DNA from: Iris pallida
Taxonomy: Eukaryota; Streptophyta; Magnoliopsida; Asparagales; Iridaceae
Assembly (NCBI GenBank): GCA_029216955.1
Contig: JANAVB010015600.1
Coordinates: 35,785,997 to 35,849,996, forward strand
Length of the DNA stretch: 64,000 nucleotides
Reading direction: 5' to 3'
Both the position numbers and the translations under genes were made by a program. Below are positions 33,169-45,661 of this stretch, in pieces. The notes under the pieces were generated by a model. It did no database searches. It saw only the letters and a program-made list of their open reading frames with translations, and had not been told where the DNA came from. How positions within the stretch are numbered: position 1 is the stretch's first letter; every line of letters begins with the position of its first letter.

Positions 33169-34476
33169 TTATAACTTAATAAGTGACTCACGATCCTCTC
33201 CTTTCAAACTTTTGCTGATGAAGATCAGCTTAGGAGAAGAGTCATCTCCTAGGTCGATTTGTACAACCTCATATCCGGTAGGCAATTTGCGTAACTCGAA
33301 GCATTTCTTCCATTGGACATCAAGTTGCTGAGCCCAGGGTTCAACTTTGAGGGGTTCAAAGAATGGCTCGTCGTCTTCATCGACTTGATCCGCTGACATC
33401 ATATTCACTGACAATGTTCTACGGAACACCTCCCTGATACTGACGTCGGAGTCGCAAGAGGAGTCTGAAGAGTATGAGAGCGTCACCTTCTTGCATCGCG
33501 GTGCTTCGGACGCTTTAGGCGGGACATATCCAAGGCCGTAGCAGGTTCTCTGGGAATATTGGCCGGACTTGCCTTTAGGAACGTTAAACTTGATCGGCAA
33601 GTGCCGACCCTTTCCGTAATTAGGACCCATATTACTGTCCAGGTCATAACCTATCTTCTAGATGATGTGCCTGGCTTGCGGGGTATAGTGGTGAGTCTGA
33701 ACTATACCGACTTCAAGTTATGGCTCACAAAGAGTATGAGTCCAAGAGCCGTCTACTCGGCCAAAGATGATGGGTTCTTCTATCTCTTTTTGCATCGGTA
33801 CTATAAAACAGGCACTACGTACAGGGAGGACTTGTTTCACAGAATAAACAAACGTGATTTATGTCTGTAGTGATAAACTCAGGTTTTGTTCTAGAGAATA
33901 AGTAGAGAAATCAGGAGAATAGTTCAAAGGCATTCCTTTATTGATATAATATGACAAATTGTCCTCAAGGATTAAACCGTCAAATACAAAAAAGTTGGGC
34001 ACAACCGCATTATTAAGACTTCTACCCCCAGCACCTGAGATAGGCAAGGAGTAGGATGAGGCGGGCTGCGTAGCTTCACTATGATCGGCTTGACATAAGG
34101 GTTTCCCTGCATTGGTGGTTTCCCCTTCAATCGCACCACCAAAGGAATTGTAGCTTAAACTGTAGACATCGTGGTATTCTATGGTAGGTGGCCCTCCTTT
34201 CAATCGGACTATCAGAGGGGCTGTAATCTCAGCCGTGGGTGTCGTAGGGCGTTGCTCTAGACGCACTCTGATGGGCTCCTCGGAAGCGGTTTGAGCCTTG
34301 GCTTCGTCATCAGCATCTTCATCTGAATCCTTCTGGTGTTTCTTTCGAAACAACCGAGACTCAGTATAGTAAACCTCAACCCCTTTAAAGGGGTCAATGT
34401 CTGCGAACTCAGTTTTTACCACCCTGTCGTCGTTGACATATTTAAAGCATTGGTGTAGGGTAAACAGCACGATCAT
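33169..34476 (-). pseudogene. Tat linker between protease and reverse transcriptase
   Basis: Frames at 33169-33630 and 33859-34476. The second starts with TLHQCFKYVND and contains FADIDPFKGVEVYY, a spacer type usual in Tat polyproteins. No catalytic motif. Frame breaks between them. Confidence 0.65.
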
Positions 34477-34549
34477 GTGCTCATGGATCCAAGGTCATCC
34501 CAGCAGGATGTTGTAGCAGACATCTGCGTCAATGACATAGCAAGTCGTT

Positions 34550-35011
34550 TCAGTCTTCAAGTCGCCAATCTGAATTTTTATGCATATTTTCCTTCTGGGC
34601 AACTTTTGCCGCTATTGAAACCACTGTCGTGGTTTGAGTTGAAAAAAGCCAATGCATTGGGATCCCCAACGTATGTAGTAGACCGTGGGGGATAACACTC
34701 ACGGATGAACCAGGGTTAATGTGCATACAATCGACCTTGATAGTACCAACGTACCCTGTATAGTACAGGGATCGGGCATGCGTATTATTCTTTAATAGCA
34801 TGTCCTGTTGTGAGAATGTGATATTAGGTATCGCCTCTATCACACTGTGACATTTGGGACAAGCAGCAAGATCTTCATCTGGCTGTCGTATCTTTTCCAT
34901 ATAGGATTTGGCATTTTGTAATTCCTCAGTCAGAGCCTCTCGAGTCTTCTTAGAAAGGTGGAGAAGCTCAAATAACAACAGTCTGGCTAGAGTATTGGCT
35001 AATTGAGCCAT
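34550..35011 (-). pseudogene. Tat aspartic protease with mutated active site
   Basis: 153 codons with a leading helix-rich part and then IKVDCMHINPGSSVSVIP. In retroviral-type proteases the residue before the PGSS or TGSS turn is the catalytic Asp. Here it is Asn (codon on the + strand 34715-34717), a G-to-A change. Family role: cuts the polyprotein into mature proteins. Confidence 0.75.
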
Positions 35012-35530
35012 ATGTCAAAATAGTAGGGTTGATCCAATCCTATAGCAGTATCCTTTCTGAGGGGCTTGTCCAAATGCCCCTCCTTCTGCTTCTGTTTGTC
35101 TGCCATTGGAGGTTGGGACAGACCTGGCTAAAAAGTGCCGAGAGCTGTGGCTGTTGGCACTGGTACTGTTTCCTTTGCCTGGGCCTGGTCATAGTTACGT
35201 GAGTATTTTAGACCAGTCCTGGTTGCTTCGACCCTTTCATCATCGGACGAGGAAGAGACATCATTACAAGATTTTACCTTCCTGCCTTTGGTCTTAACAG
35301 TATGACATACGGTAGGCTTGGTTAGGTCATCGGTGTAATGTTTTGCTCCGTGCAAGGCATTTGGATGGCTTGTTGGATGGGATCAGAAAGTTGGACCATA
35401 ACTTGGGTTGGAGATCGAAGAATTGAGACTGATACAGTCTTTCTTAGCTGGTTAGACGGAATGGGTATTGGAACGTGGCTCGCTGGTGGAGCTACGGTTA
35501 GTGAGAATGTGTGCAATCAAAACAAGAATA
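35012..35530 (-). pseudogene. Tat gag-protease spacer
   Basis: Frames at 35128-35355 and 35322-35516 overlap by a frameshift. They carry an acidic Ser stretch (SSSSDDERVE) and proline-rich patches. Placement between gag and protease is the main argument. Confidence 0.5.
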
Positions 35531-37574
35531 TCCTTTATGCATGTGAGTGAAACTGTCCTTCCTCTCTACTCCTTCATGCCTAATAAAAATTGAGTAATAT
35601 GTCCCTATGTTATGTCCCGTAAACTGTGATGCTTAGTTGCTAATTGATAGAGATGCTTATGCTAAGATTTGCTGGAATAAACAACACATAAACATTGAAC
35701 TGTTGAATGAATAACACTTGAACTGCTAAGGTGACTTGATGTCTGAGAATGATACATGAGAAATGAAATGGCTATGCTATTGACTCAATGAACTGAATTA
35801 AATACTAGAATCATGTACACCCTGTGTAATGTTGCTAATAGATTTGAATTGTTGCCTGTCTTCTTATAAGCAATGAATGAAATGCTACATGTCCCAATGA
35901 GATGAATGAAATGATGTTTGTTCTTCGTTGAAAGAATGCTATGAGAAATGTTGCAATGAATCAATGCAATGAGAAATGATATATAAGGCTTGGGATCGCT
36001 GAGATCACTAAGTAGGAATGATGGAAATGATAAGTGGTTGAATATGACGTGATGAGGTGAGATAATACAATGTTGCCTTTACTTATTTTAATATTTTACC
36101 ATGCCACTTCGAAACACGATCGAGTCGGACATGCATTCGCATGGTCATGGACAACTTGTATACAAGGTATTGTTTCTTCGAACGATACCCGCTGTGGTGG
36201 GACCGATTCGGCCTAGGAGGAAATGTTAACGTGCTTTGGTGGCACGTGGTATCGGAACATTCATTCGGACTCACAACCCGGTGAATGGTGCGTCGCATAC
36301 CCTACGAAGTCCTATATGGCAACGTCCGAAATGGTTATATAATAATAACACCAGTGATCATGTTGTCAGGATGCACGCTAATGAATGTTTTATGCAGGTA
36401 GAGTAAGTGTAACACCTAACCAGTATTTGATGCGTGTATAAGAAGTCGGCTATCGATAAGAAATTACTTAAATGTGATATATTCAATATATGTTGGTTCG
36501 ACTTACCTACTTAACATTATGAACATAATGATGTTGTTAATGTTGCCTTCCTAAGAATTACTATAACATGCCTAGTATGCCGAACATAATGCTGCTAATG
36601 TTGACTTTCCATAAGTCTTGCTATAACTGCTAGACATGATAATACATTATGCTATAATGATGCCTTGCTATGAAACACTACATAATCATGACATACATGC
36701 TAAACGATGCCGTTCCATGATCACTAAACATCTTCAATGTATGTTAACTCAAACGATGCTTAAAAGATGCCTCCACATGAACGCTGCTAAGAACATGTTT
36801 ACATGCTTCACTATAATTATTGCTCAATGAACTGTAAACTGATGTTAGGCCCCAATTAGAAAGATCACTCTAATAAATGCTTACTAAAATTGACCACTTA
36901 GTGTCGGTTTAGGCGAGTGGGCTGGTTCTGCTCGCTAGTACATAGATGATGTACTGGCCCACGTTGTGGGCACTCTTTTTAGGTGTTCGTGCTTGGAAAG
37001 TTATGTACACGAAGACTTGGCTTGATCGGTTCCGCGACATCGAAGATTTGTTGGGCATGTTGAAGCTCTCCTTACAAAAGATAATGTTTTCTGTTTATAA
37101 AAGACATAATGTATGGAATATTGTAACCAGTTGTACCAGTGAGTTGTAAACCAAGTCGGTATATCGAGTTGTAATCCAATGTATCAAAGTATCAAATGTA
37201 AGCTTTATGGCATTTGTTCAGTTGGCTATCAATGTCAAGTGAGATGTGTTGAAAACTTTTTATTCCATAACAAGTCCTATACTCTACTTCCATTTCAATA
37301 AAGAGAATACATTTTTATATATCTCTGTATGACTTTAAGTTATCTGCTTGTCTCCGCTGCTATAAATAAGTGATGTGTTCCTATTCGATAAGAAGAAAAG
37401 TCCTCATTAACTTTAATTTGTCCACTTCTGCCGCTGCAATATGTTTCTATTTAAAGATTATCAATTATGTACCATCTTTGCCTTGTATAAGTGCAATACC
37501 AGACTCGTACGGCATCTCGCCCAAGCGAGGATGACTGATTCGACATGAATCAAAGCGAGGACGAATGATTCCCA
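35531..37574. other. Unassigned 2-kb spacer inside the Tat element
   Basis: AT-rich, with no coding signal on either strand. Words such as AATGCTATGAGAAATG and ATAATGCTGCTAATG recur. On the - strand a CACTTATTTATAGCAGCGG at about 37360-37378 could be a promoter, so a solo LTR is possible, but no ends with a target duplication were found. Confidence 0.4.
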
Positions 37575-37582
37575 GAATCGGG

Positions 37583-38144
37583 TAGGGGTGTAAAATGGAC
37601 AAAGTAGTCCGTTGTCCGTACGTGTCTGGCTCGATAAATGGTTCGACCGCGGACCGTCCGATTGATTAACGAACAAAACTTGGACATTTTTTTTGGTCCG
37701 TTTAAAAATTGGAACCGAACACGGTCATATCCATGTCCGGTCCGAATTTGTCCGCAAACTGTCCGATAGTGGAGACTCATTTTGGTTTTGCATCAATTAT
37801 GTCATATTATTTTGGTTTTTCATCAATTTTTTGTTGTTTGGTCTCGATTTTTGTTAACCATTTACTATTGTTTGTTGTATTCTATAACCTTCAATTGTAT
37901 TTTCTTTCAACTTGATTTTTTGTACCAACTAACAAGGTATCTTGATAAAATAATAGCTTTTGGTAATATATTTCGTTTGTCTGCGGACCGTCCGATTGAA
38001 TTAACGAACAGTGGTTGTCCGTGTCCGTCCGGCCCGAACTCGAACAGTGGACTGTCCGTGTCCGTCCGTCCGAACTCATTTTTATTTTCGGACCGAACAC
38101 GGACAGTGGACTGTCCGTGTCCGTCCGGCCCGTTTACACCCCTA
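37583..38144. mobile_element. Non-autonomous hAT transposon, 562 bp
   Basis: Perfect 12-bp inverted ends TAGGGGTGTAAA, and a perfect 8-bp target duplication GAATCGGG at 37575-37582 and 38145-38152. Both are hallmarks of the hAT superfamily. Subterminal regions are full of GTCCG/CGGAC words (for example GTCCGTGTCCGTCCG), which in hAT elements often bind transposase. No transposase frame. Confidence 0.95.
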
Positions 38145-38152
38145 GAATCGGG

Positions 38153-39363
38153 GCATGATAATAGGTGAGATCGGGATGTACCCACATGACCTTCCCTCGA
38201 GGCATTTTGACAGGAACTAACCTTGGGGCTTAAGCAGTCGAGAGGTTAGTAACCTCCATAGTTGCTTTAGGGATTGGGATGAGCCCATCGTGTGCCTCCG
38301 TAGGCGGAAACCTGTCAAATTGGAGGGTTACCATGTTGACGGAGACCACTTTTTCCTCAAAGTCCAGTGATAGCACATTGGCATCCACTAGTCGACGTAT
38401 GTAATTCTTGAGAATGTAGCAGTCTCTAGTCGAGTGGTGGATGTACCGATGGTAGTGGTAGTATTTGGGATCGTCCACCTTGTCTACTTTATCAGGACAT
38501 CTAGGAGGTAGGAGTATAAACTTCTAGCCCTCGAGTAGAACATTAACTCCAGGACATCCTCATCTTTGAAGGAATAGTTCTCCTTTTAGATTGGGGGTCT
38601 TTCAGGTTTCTGAACAGGAGCTGTACCCCGGTTGAGACTCGCGGTCATAACTTGTTTTGCTTTGGGCTCCCGCTCGTTGTTGTTGGGTACTGTGGTAGGC
38701 CTTCTGCTCCTCTCATTTGGAAGGCCTATTCCCAATAAGTGGGCCACCTTGGCATTCCTCTCAGCATCTTCGACATTAATAATGAATGCCGCCCAGTCTA
38801 CGTGGCCGGAGGAGATGGTCCATAGTCTCGTCATAGGGGACAAGCCATTTCGACAAGTATCTATGAAGATTGCTTCGGAAACCCCCAGCTGCAGTTTCAG
38901 CACGGCTTGCCAAAATCGCTCAATATAAACTCGGGCAGATTTCTTGTCCTTCTGAGTGGTGTCGATCAAGGTAGACATCGACATGTCTATCCCTGGCTCA
39001 TAGAATCGAGACAGGAACAGATGCTGGAGGTCATCAAAGGTCGATACGGAGTTGTCTTAGAGACTATAAAATCATTCATAAGCAACCCCTCTCAAGGTGC
39101 CGACAAACAGTTTAGCAAGGAGTGCATTGTCCCTTAGTAAATGCCCTGTCATAGCATTAAAATGATTGAAATGTTGACGGGGGAATCCTTCCCGTCGAAA
39201 GGAGTGATAATCACCGGCTTGAATTTGGAAGGGTAAATCACCCTGTTCTATTCAACTGGGAAGGGTTGATTGAGTCCCAGCTTTCGCTTAGTTTCTTATC
39301 TATCTCTGGCGTCAGCTCTGGCATGAAGCTCTCGGATGGCTTCGAGGACCTCTATTGATACTG
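38153..39363 (-). pseudogene. Tat gag, core and C-terminal part
   Basis: 38586-38984 holds the retrotransposon gag core (SARVYIERFWQAVLKLQLGV, then DTCRNGLSP). 38230-38478 holds YHYHRYIHHSTRDCYILKNY, the degenerate zinc-finger-like end seen in Tat gag. 38985-39363 adds the upstream capsid part with stops. The frame is interrupted by stops near 38490-38580 and by the hAT element 3' of it. The CACTA transposon at 39367 separates it from its N-terminus. Confidence 0.82.
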
Positions 39364-39387
39364 CTGTACTACCAAAATATAGTAACT

Positions 39388-39715
39388 TGGCGACGGATAT
39401 ATACCGTCGCTAATAGCGACAGACACCCGACTAAATGGCGACAGTTTGCCGTTGAATTGCAGCCAATAATTTTTTCAATTGTAAGGGTAAAACTCGGTCG
39501 CAAATCCGTCGCTATATCATCGGAAATATAGCGACGGACAAATAAGCCGTCGCTACGTCATCGCCCAGTTGTCAATAGTTGGCAGGAAAATGTTAAAAAA
39601 ATTGGCACAAAATTTGGCGACCACATAGCGACGGATTATCCATCGGCAAACTAGCGGGGTATAGCGATGGCCTGGCGACAGATATATCCGTCGCTAATCT
39701 GTCGCTAAATACTGT
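39388..39715. promoter_or_regulatory. Left subterminal repeats of the CACTA element
   Basis: About ten copies, in both orientations, of the core GCGACGG or its complement, several paired as GCGACGGAT...ATCCGTCGCT. In En/Spm such motifs bind the element-encoded TNPA protein. Confidence 0.85.
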
Positions 39716-39779
39716 GTCCTAACTTTAAACGAAACGATGGAGGGGGAGGAATTTTTCATTCCCCCCAAAAGTTTCTCTC

Positions 39780-39836
39780 ACCTCTCTCTCTCTCTCTCTC
39801 TCTCGCGTACACAACTCTCTCTCTCTTTCACTTAGG

Positions 39837-39870
<34 letters not shown>

Positions 39871-40345
39871 GGTGGTTGGGGGATTTATCGTGGCCAGGGC
39901 GGTTTAGGGTGGGGGTCGACGGGTGGCGGGGGGTCTTGGTGGTCGGGGGGGGGGGTGGGGGCCCGGGGGGTTTATCGTGGCCGCGGGGGGGGGGGGGGTT
40001 AGGGTTGGGGTCGACGGGTGGAGAGGTCGCAGGGGGTAGGGGAGCGGAGGGGAGGGGGCGGGGGTTTTGGTGGTCGGGGGGGAGGAGGGGGGTAGGTTGG
40101 TCTTGGGGGTCGGGAGGGGAGGGGAGGGGGTTGAGGGTCTTGGTGGTCTGGGGGTGGGGGAGGAGAGGGCTGGGGGCCCGAGGGGTGGGGTGGGTCTTGG
40201 AGGTCGAGGGGGAGGGGAGGGGGGTTGAGGGGTCTTGCTGGTCGGAGGGGTGGGGGCCCGGAGGGTGGGGGGTCGCGGGGGGAAGGGGGAGGGGAGGTGG
40301 GTTGGGGAGTCTTGGTGGTCAGGGGGGGAGGAGGGGGGATAAAAT
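39780..40345. repeat. CT microsatellite and G-run island
   Basis: CT/TC repeats fill 39782-39872. They are followed by about 450 bp (39890-40345) of G-runs on the + strand with almost no C. A 180-codon frame of Gly/Trp/Arg across it is low complexity, not a gene. Confidence 0.9.
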
Positions 40346-40489
40346 CCCATCTTATATAAGTATGCAAAGATCTGATTTTTATTGTTCTGAATATTTAGGG
40401 TTTGATGGGTCTTTGTGATGTGATTTGTGCTTGCTAGTTTGATTAGTACTAATTTTTATTTTTTGTCGATCTAACAACTTGATGTGTTT

Positions 40490-40815
40490 GCTTTTGTATC
40501 GGTATCGAACTATTTCGTTGAGTATCAGAATCGGTATCGATGTCGAACTAGTTCACGGTATCGGTATCGGACTATTTCTATAGTATCGGTATCAGATCGG
40601 TATCAGACTATTTCTATGTGTATCGGTATCAGACTATTTCTATGAGTATCGGTATCTAAAATCCTAACCCTAAAACCCTAACCCTAAAACCCTAACCCTA
40701 ACCCTAAAATCGTAGAATCTTTATCGGTATCGGGCTATTAATCCTATGAGTTTAAGAATCGGTATCGGTATCAGACGATTTCTATGAGTATCTGTATCGG
40801 TATCAAACTAATTCT
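40490..40815. repeat. GGTATCGG repeats with telomere-like CCCTAA(A) tract
   Basis: Recurring GGTATC(A/G)GACTATTTCTATG units flank a tract at 40661-40709 of mixed CCCTAAAA and CCCTAA units. It lies 5' of the transposase start, in the CACTA. Confidence 0.75.
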
Positions 40816-40858
40816 GTTTAGTTTGTCTTACGATACAGATTTTCACATTCAATATGCG

Positions 40859-43800
40859 ATGGATCGTTACTTCGTTGATCGTACATGGATGTATAAACGG
40901 CAACACAAGAGCAGAATAGGTGTGAGTGACGATTTTCAGGCAGGTGTGGAAATGTTTCTTAAGTATGCCATGAGCAAAGCTCAGTACATGGACGGTAACA
41001 AAATCAAGTGTCCATGTGGTAATTGTTGTAATAGACGTTACGAAGAAGTGGTGACTGTGAAAGATCATTTGACCCGTAAGGGTTTCGTACGTGATTACGG
41101 CCTGTGGTCATCGCAAGGTGAACTATATGCGGAAAGACAGGCTACGAAAGCTGCTACTTATGCTTTTGATGATAATGCTACAACGGATTTTGTCATCGAA
41201 GACGATGGATGCCCTGTTGATTATGGAGACCTACAGAACCTTGTACGAGATATGGTGTACGATGCGACAGGGCCTAATTTTGATCCGGAGGATCCTAATC
41301 CCGAGGCGAAGGAGTTCTATGATATGTTTCAGGATTCAAATACTCCTCCATATCCTGGTTGTGAGACTCATTCCGTACTGTCAATGACGATACGGTTGTT
41401 AAACATAAAGTCTGATTTTAACCTGCCACAAGCTTGCTATGATCGGATCACACAACTAATTAAGGAGGTATTATCGAAAGAATCAAAAGAGCTCCCAAAA
41501 AACTTCTACAAGTCAAAGATGATGGTCCGACAACTGGGACTGGGGTATGAGAAGATAGATTGTTGTCACAACGGATGCATGTTATACTATAAGGAGAACG
41601 AGGACATAGAAAGTTGCAGCTTCTGTAATACGGATCGTTACAAGCCAGTACAGGAAAAAGGAAAGACAACTAGAAAATGACGTCCTTACAAGTATATGCA
41701 TTACTTGTCGATCACGAAGCACTTGCAGAGGATGTATATGTCTCTGAATACAGCAGAACACATGACGTGGCACAACAAAGAACACACAAAGGACGATGGA
41801 GAATTATCACATCCTTCGGATGGAGAGGCGTAGAAACATTTTGATTTGTATCATCCAGATTTTGCTACAGAGCCTAGATATGTACGTCTGGCGCTATGTT
41901 ATGATGGCTTCGCCCCTTTCGGGCAGTCGGGATCTCAATACTCCTGCTGGCCGTTCATTCTTACCTCTTACAATCTGCCACCATGGATGTGTATGAAGAC
42001 TCCTTATATGTTCTTGATAGCTATCATACCCGGTCCCAAAAATCTGACGAAGAATATCGATATATATTTACAGCCGTTGGTGGATAAGTTGAAATAGCTG
42101 TGGGAGATCGGCGTCGCGACCTATGATATTTCCAGGAAATATAACTTTCAGATGAGAGCTTCACTGATGTGGACAATCAATGATTTTCTAGCATACGGTA
42201 TGCTGTCGGGATGGAGTACTTACGGCACCATGTCTTGTCCGATCTGCATAGAAAATAGTATGGCATTCCGCCTTAAGCATGGAGAAAAAACTTCTTTCTT
42301 TGACTGTCACCGTCAATTTCTGCCAGCGAGTCATCCATGGAGAAAGAACAAGGACGCGTTCAGAGCTGGAAAACAAGAATTTTCTCATTCATCTGCCAGA
42401 TTGTCAGGATACGATATTTGGGAAGATGTAAAGGATTTGTCCACCATAATGGAAGATCCATCGAACATTCGTGTCGAGGGGTTCGGACAAAGCCATAACT
42501 GGACCAAACAGAGTATCTTTTGGGACTTGCCTTATTGGAAAGATAATCTTATAAGGCATAATCTTGATGTCATGCATATCGAAAAGAATTTGTTCGATAA
42601 TGTCTTCAATACCGTCATGGATATTAAAGGAAAGACGAAGGACAATCCAAAAGCAAGACAAGACATAGTCGAGATATGCAAGCGTCCTTATCTAAACTTG
42701 ATACAAAGGGGAGCTGGTGGACAATTAACTAAGCCGATAGCGCAATACACATTGAGCAAGGAAGATAGATTAATAATCTGTAAGTGGATATCTACTTTAA
42801 GATTTTCCGACGGCTATGTGTCGAATTTGTCTAGATGCGTTGATCTCAATGAACACAAGCTAATGGGAATGAAGAGTCACGACTGCCATGTGTTTATAGA
42901 AAGATTACTGCCCATTGCTTTGAGAGAGTTATTGTCTTCTGCTGTATGGGTTTCGTTGGCCGAGCTATCTACATTCTTCAGGGATATTTGTTCAACTAAG
43001 TTGACGGTGCAACATATGATTAAACTTGAGGAGAAGATTGTCTTAACAATTTACAAGTTAGAGAAAATATTTCTACCAGACTTCTTCGACAGCATGGAGC
43101 ATCTACCGATTCAACTAGCATATGAAGCCCGTGTCGGTGCATCTGTTCATTATCGATGGGTATACCCATTTGAAGGGTAAATAAAAATTGATATAATTTA
43201 AGTGGAATTTCAGTAGATTTTATAATTCATTGTTAATTCTCAAGATAATTTATCTCTCTAGGTACCTACACCATTTAAAGAAGAAAGTTGGCAACAAGGC
43301 TCATATAGAGGCTTCGATATGCGAAGCATATCTTATCGAGGAGGTATCAAACTTCTGCTCCATTTATTTTGATACTGATGTTCAGAAAAATCAAAATAGA
43401 CCTCAAAGGAATGACGAAGAAGTTGAGGATGGAGGTATATTCAATGTAAGGGGCAAGCCTATTGGGGCTAGTAAGAAACGGTGGTTGACTGACGATGAGT
43501 ATGATGCCGCTCACCGATATGTCTTGTTAAATTGTGACATACAAGAAGTGAGAGATTTGGAGAAGTAAGTGACTATACTTACAATCGTTATAATCTCTAA
43601 TTTGGTAAAGTAAGTGACTACACTTATTTTTATTCTCTCTAACAGTGTATTTAGAGATAAAGTCAAAATGAGGACACCCGATATTACCGATGAGGGACTT
43701 CAAAGAGAGGTTGATTGTACCTTTCAATCATGGTTTCGAAAATACGTAAGTAATTGAGATAATATGTTATGCGGCTACCATTAAAATATCTGCAGCTAAA

Positions 43801-44660
43801 ATATTTAAATTATCAATATTTGTTCACAGGTTTTATTTCCTGAAATAACACTCACAAATGAGAGCATTCGTTATTTGGCATTGGGACCGAAGAAGCATGC
43901 AAAGACTTAGCCAGGCTATGTCGTTAATGGCTTCAAGTTTAAGGCAACTCAGAATGCTATAAATGTCGAATTTCTCAATGATGGCTTCAGTACCAAGGAT
44001 TCTGGTGTTTGCATAAGAGGCACCATCTATGACGACGAGCCGGACTTTGACTATTATGGAGTGCTTCGGGATATTGTAGATTTATAATATACTTTCCCAT
44101 ATGATATGCATATTGTGATATTCAAATGTGAGTGGTTCGATATGACACCAAATATCGGTTGGAGAATCGATAAATAATTTGGATTCGTCGATATAAATTA
44201 TCGCAGGAGGTATAGAGGGTCCAATATATTTAAGATAGCAAGTCAGGCTGTTCAAGTCTACTATACAAGCTACCCAAGGCGTCGTAGAGATCGATTTGAC
44301 AGGTGGACAGTATGCAAGATTAAATCTAGAAATACATTCAACATTGGAGACCCATCATACCAAGAGGACCAGATCGAAAAGCCCTAATACTTGGGACAAC
44401 AGTCGGATACCATGGATGTTGAAGATATTATTGAGGAAAATAGAGGAGAGGAAAAGGTTGATACACAAGACTTAGCTGTCAACCAGGGGAGAAAGAGGCA
44501 TCTTGTTCCAAGTATTGAGGCTGAAGAAGAAGAAGAAGAAGAACTTGATGAGGATAAGGATACAAATGTAGTCGACGATGAGGATGAGGATGAAGATGAG
44601 GATGAGGATGAGGATGAGGATGAAGATGAAGATGAGGCCGAGGATGATGACGATGATTAG
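40859..44660 (+). pseudogene. CACTA TNP2-family transposase (TNPD-like)
   Basis: Exons about 40859-43176, 43262-43564, 43646-43745 and 43830-44660 keep one frame across GT-AG introns. In order: the transposase-associated domain (WMYKR, then IKCPCGNCCNRR), the TNP2 catalytic region (41340-42640, with MHIEKNLFDNVFNTV), DUF4218 (42740-43400), DUF4216 (43890-44330, VVNGFKFKA and YYGVLRDIV) and an acidic (DE)n tail. Family role: binds element ends and cuts. In-frame stops lie at 41678-41680 (TGA), 41831-41833 (TAG), 42095-42097 (TAG) and 43906-43908 (TAG), with more near 44084 and 44174. The first four each sit one C-to-T or G-to-A change from a sense codon usual in the family. Start chosen as the ATG before DRYFVDRTW. 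Confidence 0.9.
44522..44655 (+). repeat. GAA and GATGAG coding microsatellite
   Basis: Runs of GAAGAA and of GATGAG/GATGAA encode the Glu run and the Asp-Glu tail at the end of the DUF4216 part of the CACTA transposase gene. Confidence 0.9.
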
Positions 44661-44880
44661 ATTAAATATCAGTATATATTAAAAACACTTCCAACTAACT
44701 TAGTGAATTTACTTTTACCTCATAAAAACACTTCCTACTAATTAACTTAGTGAATTTAGTTTGACCTCATAAAAGCACTTACAACTAACTTAGTGAATTC
44801 AGTTTAAACTTCGACATTTTTATTTCAGTTCATGCTTTTGTCGTTCGATCATCTACTTATTATATGATTTTCTTTTTGCA

Positions 44881-45602
44881 GATGGCACTCCTAGTCCTTT
44901 TCGTCGTGGCGGCACTCGTCGCCCTGCTGGTGGTATATATATTTTAGTTTAGTTTTGTATTTATTTATACTTCTATATTGTTAATTATGTTTATGTGTTC
45001 TATTTACAGGTCATGGTGGCTAGCACTCGTCGTCGTCGTGGTGCTGGTCGTAGTGCTGGTGGTGCTGGTATTGGTGGTCCTAGTCGTGGGAGTGGTCGTG
45101 GTGGTGGTGCTGGTAGTAGTGGTCGCCTTCAGCATTCCTGGGATATGACCCCATCTAGTGATACCAACCCGAAGAGTACCCCGGGGCTATCGTCACCTTC
45201 GTCGAGGCCTGCGACTCCATCCGCTGACGGATCCGTTCTTCCAGCGGATCAACCAGTTACTGTACGGCGGGCCCCGGAGTACCCTCGGACTCAGTTACAT
45301 CTGGTTACTGGTGAGTACATACGCGGAGCCGCGGAACCTCTGGCGCTACCAGAGAGGTCGATGGGCGAGTTCCGACAAGAGCTATGGCCCGCGGGTGAAT
45401 CGTAAGTAAATTTAAGTTAATTTATTAAATTTGTTTCATTTATCCAAGTTAATAATCCAGTCGTTTCTTCTTTGTAGGTTTTTTTTTCGTGGGATGCTGT
45501 CAGGATTCTAGGACGCATTATCCGGGATAACTACCATGGCCCCTACCTCAATTTTTCTGAGGTGCCCTTGGACTTGCAGTACATCTGGCTCGACGAGATG
45601 AG

Positions 45603-45661
<59 letters not shown>

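Noticed and set aside
39876..40418. 180-codon Gly/Trp/Arg frame and opposite Pro-rich frames
   Set aside because: Translation of the G-run island; low complexity only.
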